The notes beneath the pieces are model-generated. The model was not told where the DNA came from, searched no databases, and was given only the letters and a program-made list of their open reading frames with translations. From Candidatus Hydrogenedentota bacterium (lineage in GTDB: Bacteria; Hydrogenedentota; Hydrogenedentia; Hydrogenedentales; JAEUWI01), in contig JAEUWI010000005.1 of the NCBI GenBank assembly GCA_016791475.1, forward strand, positions 1-64,000: DNA of 64,000 nucleotides, read 5' to 3'. Each line of letters begins with the position of its first letter. The stretch's first letter is position 1. This document shows, piece after piece, positions 24,122 through 33,300 of the stretch. A program made the position numbers and the translations under genes.

Positions 24122-27100
24122 CTATTCCTTCGAGAAACTCTTGTTCGGCTGCTCGTCTTTCAGGGCCCGATCCACCGTCACCGTAAACTCCACCGTCGCC
24201 GGGGTCGTGTCAAATATGTAGCTGGCGGGATCGTTCGGAGGCAACGTGGCGTTCTGCAGAATTCCCGTCCTGAACAACACCTGATACTTCACGTCGCGCT
24301 GGCGGTAGGGGGGCTCCGCGCCCAGCGGACCATCGTCGCCCAGGCGATCCGGCGCGCCCGGATAGCACGTGGAAACGTTCAGGAAATCGAGGCCGCCGCC
24401 CGTGATGATGGCGGATGGGCCCGGCGCGGTGATGAGATCCTGAGGCACGACGAAGGTGTAGCCTCCCGGCGCGCTCGAAGGATCGATCAGGCCGACGGCC
24501 GCCACGGCGCCGTCTTCAAAGAGCTCGTAGGACACGCGCGCACTCGCGGGCGATACGCTGTCCGGTATCTCCATCGTGATATTGAAGCCCGCCTCCACGC
24601 GCGCGGGACAGAGCGGCAGCGCCACGCGGGACGCCGCGCCAAAGCTCTTCTCGCCCGCGTCCACGGCGCGAAGCGCGGCCAGGGTCGGGTTGTTGTACCA
24701 GAAGTTCGCCTGCACCTTCGTATCCAGCGCGGCGGCCATGCTGACCCCCGGATCCGTCCAGCGGCGGAAATTTACATTGAGCGCCGTCAGATCATTGGAG
24801 GTGGTCAGGTTGCCCAGCACGGGGATACTCTGCAGGTTACCCGCTTCGTCATAGCCCTGCACGGCAATCAGATACTCGGAGCCCACCGGACCCGTCATCA
24901 GATCCCGGAGCCGCGTGGTTCCGGTGAAGATGGTGTCCAGCCCGATCACACGGGTATTCGCATCCATCCAGTTGCTCCAGGTGCCCGCCGTGAGGTCGGT
25001 CCACGACGTGGCGGCGACACCGGGGAAATCCGCTCCCCACAGGCGCCAGCGCACCGACGGAACGCAGGGGAAGGGATCCTGAGGATCTTCGCCGCCCTGG
25101 CCGCGGAAGAGCCCCCAACTGAAGACCGGATTGGTCGACGGCACCTCGTGGGGTCCGCTGCGCAACTCGCCCCGGGCATCGGGGAACCACCAGAAGTGGT
25201 AGGGGCGCATGGGTATGAAATTCTGGAAGGACGGGTCGAGGGTGGCCTCGTTGCCCGCCAGATCCATGACACGGATATTGGCGATGGCGTGCCACTGGTT
25301 GACGCCGTCGTGGGCCAGATTCGTAAAGTTCCACACGGTCTGCAGGGTGTTGCCGCCCGAATTCGTGTAGGTCACCGTCAGTTCGGAGGCGTTCGCGATC
25401 AGCTCCGGCGTGGACTCGTCGGCGCTGTCCCACCAGGCGAAGCCGGGGCGCACCGTATAGTCTCTGAACAGGGCAGCCTGCTTGCCGCCCGGCGTATTCT
25501 CAACGCGGCCATTGGGCAGGCCGTTCACCGCGAAGCCCGCTCCCACGTCGGTAAAGGTGAGGGCGAGGCCCACATTGGCCTTGAGGTATGGCGGAATGAC
25601 GGGCAGATTGCCATCGAGGAAAACGGACGGCTCGCCCGTGTTCCCATTGAGGTAACCGGCGTTGGCGCCCGCATTGCCCAGGAGCGCGCTGGCCGCACCG
25701 CTCCAGGGAGCCCCTCCGTCGATGGGGTCGTCCAGCAGGGTGGCCGCCGTCGCATACTGATCCGCGAGCAGGGTGAGATTCGTCGTCACCACCGGCGGGA
25801 TCGTGTCCAGACCGAACACGCGACCGTAGACCGCCTGGCCGACCGCGCTGAAGTTGCCCTCGGTGTCGCCGTGCAGGTCGTTGGTCGCCGCGATACTCTG
25901 GGTATCGTCGGTGTTCAGGTAGATGATGTAATCCTTCTGAATATTGAAGCCCGGCGCGGGATAGAGCGTCTCCAGCACATCCTCATCGATGGTGTAGTCC
26001 GCCGTGCCAAAGCTCGTGTCGACGAGGCTCTCGGTGATAATCGGAAGGGGACCAATAATATTGGCGGCGGTGCGAATATCCACCACGTCTTCGTGCTTGA
26101 TGTACAATTCCGCATCGCTCAGATCCAGTCGGCGCGCGTTGATCTCGATGGTGATGACCCCCTCGCCCACATAGGCCCGTGCGAAGCCGCCCTGGATCAC
26201 AAAGCACTCGGTCCAGTCCGACGAACCGCCCGAACCGTCCGCGTCATCCGCGCCCACCACGAGGTTGCCGGTCGCCCGGGTCTCGGTGTCAAAATCGAGG
26301 CCCGTGAAGGGCATGCTGAAAGGGTCGGTCTCCAGTTCGCCCGTGTCCACGCCGCTCTGGCGCTCCTGGGCCGCGCTGGCCAGTTTACCGGGAAAGGGCT
26401 CGATCACGGTTTCAAACACCGTGGCGGGAACCAGAACATCAATGACCGCATTGGCGTCGGTGACGCCGGTCGGCATGGCCACCGGATTACCCCCGGCATC
26501 GGTCACCCAGTTGCCCAGCACTTCCAGGGTGGCCGGGGTGCCGTCGATACCCGCGCCGCTGTCGTGGATCAAGGTCGCCACAATGTGGGCCTCGCCGTCC
26601 AGGGCGTTTACCCCCAGCCCGGTATTTGTCAGCAGCGTGCACTGGAGCACGTTCAACTTGCCGCCTTGATCGATTCGAATGGCGTCGCCGCCGCTGCCGG
26701 TAATGACCGATCCGGCAATATAGACGTTGGTCGGGTCGAGGCAATTCAAACTGATGCCGGTGATGCCGTCAAACATGCAGCGGCGGATTTCCACGGTGCT
26801 GTCGGGCATCGCCAGAATGCCCGTGGTGCCGCCCTTGATCGTCACCCCCAGAATCTCAAAGGAGCGGTCGTCTTCCACCGTGATGACGGGGCCGCCGCCG
26901 GTGCCCACGATCTCGATCTTGTCCGGTCGGGAGGCCTGCTTGCCACGGATGGTGATGTTGTTCTTCGCGGCGTTGATCACCAGATCCGTCGCCAGCGTGT
27001 AGGTCGCCGGCGGATCGGTCAACAGCGTGGGACCATCCAGCACAATCGTGTCGCCCGAGGTCGCGGCCGTGAATGCGGAGTCCAGCGTGGTGTGGGTACA

Positions 27101-27211
27101 GGTCGCGCACACATCCAGGGTCGCCGCGCGGGCCGGATCTACGATCAAGACGGCGCCGGGCACGGCCAGGAGCAGGGCCACCGCCCGATTGAATCGCTTG
27201 CTATACCACAT
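24122..27211 (-). CDS. Large secreted right-handed beta-helix protein
   Basis: 1029 residues with a Sec signal peptide (MWYSKRFNRAVALLLAVPG start; cut near ARA-AT). Residues ~35-260 have the features of a parallel beta-helix (DSAFTAATSGDTIVLDG, NNITIRGKQ, GVTIKGGTTGI, VTGSGGDAIRID, ATLIHDSGAGIDGTP), the fold of pectate lyases and many adhesins. The rest (~260-1029) is beta-rich with no catalytic motif I recognise. GGAG stands 9 bases before the ATG. It lies directly after the giant GspK-like gene and before the lipoprotein, inside the pilus region, so it may be cargo or a surface component of that machine. Function is unknown. Confidence 0.68.
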   Translation of the reverse strand: MWYSKRFNRAVALLLAVPGAVLIVDPARAATLDVCATCTHTTLDSAFTAATSGDTIVLDGPTLLTDPPATYTLATDLVINAAKNNITIRGKQASRPDKIEIVGTGGGPVITVEDDRSFEILGVTIKGGTTGILAMPDSTVEIRRCMFDGITGISLNCLDPTNVYIAGSVITGSGGDAIRIDQGGKLNVLQCTLLTNTGLGVNALDGEAHIVATLIHDSGAGIDGTPATLEVLGNWVTDAGGNPVAMPTGVTDANAVIDVLVPATVFETVIEPFPGKLASAAQERQSGVDTGELETDPFSMPFTGLDFDTETRATGNLVVGADDADGSGGSSDWTECFVIQGGFARAYVGEGVITIEINARRLDLSDAELYIKHEDVVDIRTAANIIGPLPIITESLVDTSFGTADYTIDEDVLETLYPAPGFNIQKDYIIYLNTDDTQSIAATNDLHGDTEGNFSAVGQAVYGRVFGLDTIPPVVTTNLTLLADQYATAATLLDDPIDGGAPWSGAASALLGNAGANAGYLNGNTGEPSVFLDGNLPVIPPYLKANVGLALTFTDVGAGFAVNGLPNGRVENTPGGKQAALFRDYTVRPGFAWWDSADESTPELIANASELTVTYTNSGGNTLQTVWNFTNLAHDGVNQWHAIANIRVMDLAGNEATLDPSFQNFIPMRPYHFWWFPDARGELRSGPHEVPSTNPVFSWGLFRGQGGEDPQDPFPCVPSVRWRLWGADFPGVAATSWTDLTAGTWSNWMDANTRVIGLDTIFTGTTRLRDLMTGPVGSEYLIAVQGYDEAGNLQSIPVLGNLTTSNDLTALNVNFRRWTDPGVSMAAALDTKVQANFWYNNPTLAALRAVDAGEKSFGAASRVALPLCPARVEAGFNITMEIPDSVSPASARVSYELFEDGAVAAVGLIDPSSAPGGYTFVVPQDLITAPGPSAIITGGGLDFLNVSTCYPGAPDRLGDDGPLGAEPPYRQRDVKYQVLFRTGILQNATLPPNDPASYIFDTTPATVEFTVTVDRALKDEQPNKSFSKE

Positions 27212-27291
27212 ACTGCTATCTCCTTTGGGGCCGATTCCGGCGCCTCAAATCACTTCCGGGGTATTCAGTTTACAACGGCACAGACGGGACC

Positions 27292-27319
27292 GCGGCGCCC
27301 GGTGTCGCCGGGGCGCCGC
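27292..27319. other. Intergenic hairpin after the giant GspK-like gene
   Basis: 9-bp stem 27292-27300/27311-27319 with a 10-nt loop and no T-run. It could lower read-through or protect the 3' end before the beta-helix gene. Confidence 0.4.
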
Positions 27320-27327
27320 AAGCCCAA

Positions 27328-30300
27328 TTACTCACCACTGTCCGACTGGTCCGAGGGCGCCCGACGCTCATAGGTCGCCGTGGCCTTCGTCGCCGCCGTG
27401 GTCACGAATTCGTTGCGATCACGGTAGTTGATAAAACCGTCTTTGTTCTGGTCGATACCGTAACCGGCTTCCACCGTCATGATAATTTCAAACACGTCGG
27501 AGCGCACCGTAATCAGGTTGCCCATGGCGCGCAGGCGCGCCTGGATCTCATCGAAGCGGCGCGCCGGAACGGCATCGTTCGACAGCGGATAAACCGCCCA
27601 GTCTTCAACACCATCCGTCCCCGTACCGGTAAGATCCGGAACATCCATCCGGCTCAGCGTATAGTTGTAGTCGAAGGCGTTGGAATCCTTGGTCAGATCG
27701 CCCACGCTCTCATAGTAGCGGCCATCCGCATGCTCGGTCCGGCCGCCCGCTATCATGGCGCTCAGGCGGAACGCGCCCAACTGGTGCGCGGCCATGGAAG
27801 GCAGGCCCGTGTTCGGCACCAGCAGGTCGGAGTCCGGATTCAGCACGTCGCCGGTGAAGCGGTTGCGCGTGGGCGGCGTCGGCCCGCCCGCGTAGAACCC
27901 GGCCGCGCCGTCGGGCGCCGTCCAGCTTCCATCCACCGGCAGCGGCCCGCTGTAGCGCATGAGACCCACCGGATCGTCCACGGGAATGGGAGCGCCCAGC
28001 GCGCCGGTCGTCCCGGCGACGTTGGTCGGATACACGGTCTGGGCCACGTTCACCACGCCGGGCAGGCCCAGGAGCGTGCTGAAGTAATCGTGGTTCGCGC
28101 CCTGCACCGAAACGCGCTGCTGGACCGTATTGATGTTCACCCGGCCCGCCGTCCGCTTGCGGGGCGACAGCACCACATGGGTCAACACACCCACATCGCC
28201 CGGCAGGCCCACGTTGCGCACGCGAATCGCCAGGAAGTTATCCGTCACCCGCACGATCTGAGGCTGCCAGCCGCCCGAGGTGTTGTTGCCATAGGGGATG
28301 TAGCCATCGGCGCCCGCGCGGTACTGCACCGTGGGATTCCAGTCGTCGGGATGAATCAGACCGGCCGGCTTCGCGGAGGGATCGGCAACCGTGGCCAACT
28401 GGGGCGCGATACCACGGGCCTCGGTCGGATCGGTGATGACGTCGATGGCGTAGACCGGATCATAAAGGCGGCCATTCGGGTCCTTGCGGGGATTCGTGGG
28501 ATCCTTGATCAGGAGGTTGTTGGTCACCGCGTTCACCGGCACGACGCTGCCATCGGACAAGACGTAGTTCACAGGCGTATTGTTATTGATGAAACTCGTT
28601 GTGTTCTTGGCCTCAATACCCTGCGCGGGAAGATCCCGCACCTGGGCCGAGGCACGGGCCGCTTCTTCGATGCGCTCCCGCATCTGGGGCAGGAAGGTGC
28701 CGATGTACAGCACATACTCGCCGTTTTCCAGGCCGTCGGCCCCGTCCCACGTGAAGAGGGCTTCGGGCGGCGCAAAGCCGTCGCGCTTCTCGCTCACGAA
28801 CATGGCCGTGCGCTTCTCCAGCGGCCAGCGGCTGTCGAGATTGTTGTTGTCGTAGACGTTGTTGCCCGCAAAGTTCGCGGGGTCGGTGATATAATCGGAA
28901 TCAAAGAGGTAATACAGCGGGAAGCTTACCCCCGCGTTCGCTCCGTTCACATAGCTCGGATAGTTCGAGAAGTGATCCGGGTTCGACGGTGCGGCCGTAT
29001 CCGAACCCAGTCCAAAGAGGAAGACCGGAGTCCAGGCCGCCGGCGCGAGCCAGGTGTCGGGTCCGCCACCGGCGATGGTGGGCACCCAATCCACTTCGGC
29101 CAGCGTAACCGCTTCCGGCCGGATCGGGCGAAGCTCCGCCTGGCCCATGGTCAACACCGTGCTGTCCACCGCCATACTGTTCATGGCCGCCGTGAGCAGA
29201 TCCTGCGAGTAGGTGTCGTCCACCAGGTCCTGGCCCAGCGTGGCGCCCCGCAGGGCAATATCCTGCGTGACGGAAATGCCGTCGCCCGGACCACTGTCAC
29301 CCTGCAGATTATAATTCAGCATGGTCATGTCATGAAGATACCCGTGTATATTGGTTAACGGGTTTGGGTTGGCAGGGGTATCAACCGCGTCGTGCAGGTA
29401 CATCTGGTGAGGCACCCGCATCAGGTCCGCCGGACTCTGGAAGGCCCGATTCGCCACAAAGGTGCGGGAATGGTTCCAGCGCTGATCCGGCAGCGACTTG
29501 GTGTTGGCCGTGGTGTCGCCCGGCAGGCGCAGGGCGTTCTTAAGCGGATTGGCCCCGTTGAATGCGCCGTCCTCGTGGGTGCGGAAATAGTCGAAGGGGC
29601 CCTGGAAGCCGGGACGGCTCGGGAACTGGCGCGTATCCGTCGCCGCCGCCGCGATCAGCTCCAGATCCCGCGGGTTGTGGCCGCGCCGCATCGCCGCGTT
29701 CATACGCAGGGGCGAACCGCTCATGGCATGGCCGTAAAGCTGGAGATTGCGCGCCACCGTGGCCACATCCACGTTGGTAAAGGCCGGGTGCGTCCCCACA
29801 AAGCGCGGGCGAATGTCCTGCACATCAGCGGGATTAGCTGAGATAACTAGAGTATCTGTGCCCGTCAAGCCCGGATTCACACTGCCGAGTTCCGCTTCGA
29901 AGTAACTCAGGCTGTCGGCCCAGTCATCGTAATTGCCGTCCGTCGCCTGCCAACGATTTTCCGTGCCGAAGCGATCACCGTTGTACAGCGGATCCTTCCG
30001 CTCCAGGCTGCGATAGAAATCAAGACCCATCTGGTTCGGAAGCCAGAACGTGCGGTATCTTGCGTTTAGACCGGGCTGCTCGATGAGCACATCGCCCGGC
30101 GTGCCGCTTCCGTCAAGATCCACCGACACATAGGGCACCGCCACCACGTCGTCGATGGTGCGGTTGGTCACATCCGCTTCGCGATAGGTCACCCGGTCCA
30201 CGACCTGGCGTTCAAGCTGCGACTTTTCATACAGCGTAACGATGACGTTGTCGCCCGGATACCAACGGCGCTCGGAGAAGGCTTTCCAGTCCTGGGGATC

Positions 30301-33300
30301 CAGGTCCGACCCCTGGTAGGACGTCGGAATGGCGGTGGGAATCACGGTGTTGTCGCCGTAGATGTTGTAGCCCGCGTTGATGCCGTGCTGAAGTCCAAGA
30401 CCACTGGGCACGATAGAATCCACCGTGAAGGGTGCATTGGGAACGCCCGTGGAATAAGCCGTGTTCCAGTCCAGCCGATCCGGGAAGAGCGAAAACGGCA
30501 TGATACCGGCCTCAAAGCTCCCCGCGCCGAAGCGCCGCACCGCGAGCACATTGTTGACCAGATTCCGGCCTTCGTCCACGCCCTCGCTCAGGCTCGCGCG
30601 ATAGAACACGCTGTCCACGCCAATGCCGAAGAAGTCCGCTTGATAGGGGCGCTCGTCCACAAAGCCGTCGAAGTCGTTGTCGACCATGTCCATATCCAGC
30701 GTGCCGGGAATGTACTGCGCGGGCACACCCGGAACCCGGCTGGCGTCGATCCAGTCCGGGAAGCCATCCGCACCCGCCGTGCCGACAACGTAGCCGGGCA
30801 GGGCGCCATTCTGCGTCCGCTCGTCGATCTGCTCAAAGAGCACATAGCCGCCGTCACCGTCGTTGTCGAAGCCATCGCGCTCGGGGTAGTTTGGCAACAC
30901 GCCGCCTTTCAACACAAAGGCGGAGACATCGTCCAAAGTATCGACCTCGTCCAAGCGGATCGGCGTAGGTGTAGCCGTAAAGGGATTGGCGGTGCCGATC
31001 TGGACCGACTCCAACTGGATGATACGATCCCAAGGCAAGTTGCCGCTGGAATTGGAGAAGAAGCTGCCGAGGGCTTTGCTACTCGCAAGGGTCCCCTCAT
31101 TCGCGAGGTTGTCCGTGTCCGTGGGCGCATTCAAGGAAGTACGACCATCGCCGTCGTTGTCCACATAGTCGGTGAGGGCGTTGGTGGCCGGATTGACCTT
31201 CCGGCGGAATACGCTGCCGGTCACGTCCTGAAGAGTCGGGAAGATTGAGGCGAGGCTGTTGTCTCCTATCGGCGGCACGGTAAGGGCATCCGAGAGGAAA
31301 CCCGCCGTGACCAGGGGATTCGGCGAGTCGCCATCGGCCAGGCCCATGCCGTTATCGGCAATCCTGTGGTCCGCAGGAACGGCACCCTTGAAACTATCGA
31401 ACTTATTGAAGGCCAGGAGCACCATGCCCCGGGGCGCGATCTCGGTATTGGCCGGGATGGTCCAGATACTCTTGAAGGGATCCGAAGGCACGGAAGGCCG
31501 ATCAGGGATACCCACTTCCAACTGCCAGCCACCGATGTCCACGATATCGTCGGACACGTTGACCAACTCCACCCATTCGTGATCGGGTTCCTGGCTGAAA
31601 TCCAGGGAGTTGATCGCCACGGTATAAGTCAGGGGCGGATTCAGCGGGTTGGCGAGTGCCGTTACAAAGTTGGGATTGACTCGAAATGCGATGTGGAGTT
31701 CGAAATCCGAGGCCGCTTCGGGTACGGTGATCGTGAAGGTCTCCGAGCCGCTCGTGGCTTGGTTGTTGAATAGTCCTTCCACGTACCCGTCGAAGTGGTA
31801 GTTCGCAAGGGAAGCAAACCCCCCTCGGGTTCCATCAACAAAGGTCCACCCCGCTGGCGCACCGGGAATCTGACCCCCGATCTGAGCATCGTCGATATTC
31901 TGGAAGCCATCGGCGGCACCCAGGACGATATCTTGAACGATTGAGTTGCCATCCTGAAGACCTGAAGTCTTGCTGCGATACTTTACCGCGCTCTGCAAGA
32001 GCGGCTCATTGAATGCGGCGAGTGCAGGAATCAACTGATTGATGGGCACCACCGTGGTCGCGCCCGTATTGGTCGTCGTGTTGATTGTCAGGTAGTAGCG
32101 ACCGGGAGGCAGACCATCGGTGGGCGCAATCACGAATTCCAGAATATCCGCCGCGTCGACGAGCGTTGCTGGAACGGTGTTGTCCATAGAAATCCCAAGG
32201 TAGGATGCCTCACCCAGAACACCGCCGTTAAACACGTTCCATCCGTTGAGCAGGGGAGTAGTCAGGCGCGCCACGGCGAACTCGGGAAGAATCGACGGGG
32301 CCGCCGGGAACCCGAAGTCGGGGCTGGGATCGAAGTTCGGCAGTAATGCCGGTGCGATTGCGGTCATGGGATCGCTCGGATCGAGGACGGCGGTGGGAAC
32401 CGGCACGGCCTCGGCCTCGATGCGGCGCACGGGGCGCACCATGAGTTCGTTGATCCGGATGGCTTCGCTGCCCGCGGCGGTGTAGCTGATTTCGCGAACT
32501 TCGGGACGGCCATTCTCGCCGGTGACGGCGGCTTCAAAAGTCCACCAGTCGTCTTTCACTTCGAGCTTGCGGTTCAGCTCCAGGGTATTGCGCAGGTGGT
32601 CTTCAAGCACGCCGAGGGGGAAGAGTTCCGTATCCGCGGTGCGCTCCCGGGCGCCGAGGCGCGTGGGGAAGAAGTCATAGTTGGCCAGTTCGAGCCCATC
32701 GGTGCTCAGCTTCTGGCGCTCGGTGCTGAGCACGGAGCGCGTATGGCCGGGATCGCGGTTGTCCACGATGTCCACGGCCGCCTGCATGGCCTGCAGGACC
32801 GGGTCCGCCGGGAAGAAGGTCGCGGAGTTGTTCAGCAGGCCGCCACTCGCCCGGATGTGCACGTCTTTCTGGCGGAGGCCCTCGGCGAAGCGATTGGCCA
32901 CGGGAGCCGTTGCTACAGGCGCCGCCGTGACGGATTGGAAATTATTCGCGAGCACCAGGTTGGCGGCGATCTGCTGGGGCGTGGCGAAGTTGAAGTCGAG
33001 CTTGTTGATGGCCCGGATACCGCCCTGGCCGCCGATGAAGTTCGTGTTCCGGTCGGTGCTGAAGGTGGTGACGCTCTGTCGGAGGGCGGCGGTGGTGCCG
33101 GTGCCCAGGCCGAAGATCTCCTCAAGCTGGAGGGTGTCCTGCAACTGAAGATCGCCCAGTTCGCCCAGCTCGTTGATGGCGCCGTCGAGATCGTTGTCGA
33201 GGCCGTCGGTCAATCCGCTGCGGTCATAAGGATTGCGGCCTTCGGCCACAAGATTCGAGGCGGGGTTGAGGCGCTGAAGTTCGCCCGGCTCGTCCACGCC

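Noticed and set aside
23300-27373. Plus-strand frame of 1357 codons opposite the lipoprotein and beta-helix genes
   Set aside because: It spans two genes and their gap, is Arg/His-rich and has no domain; a shadow of GC-skewed codons.
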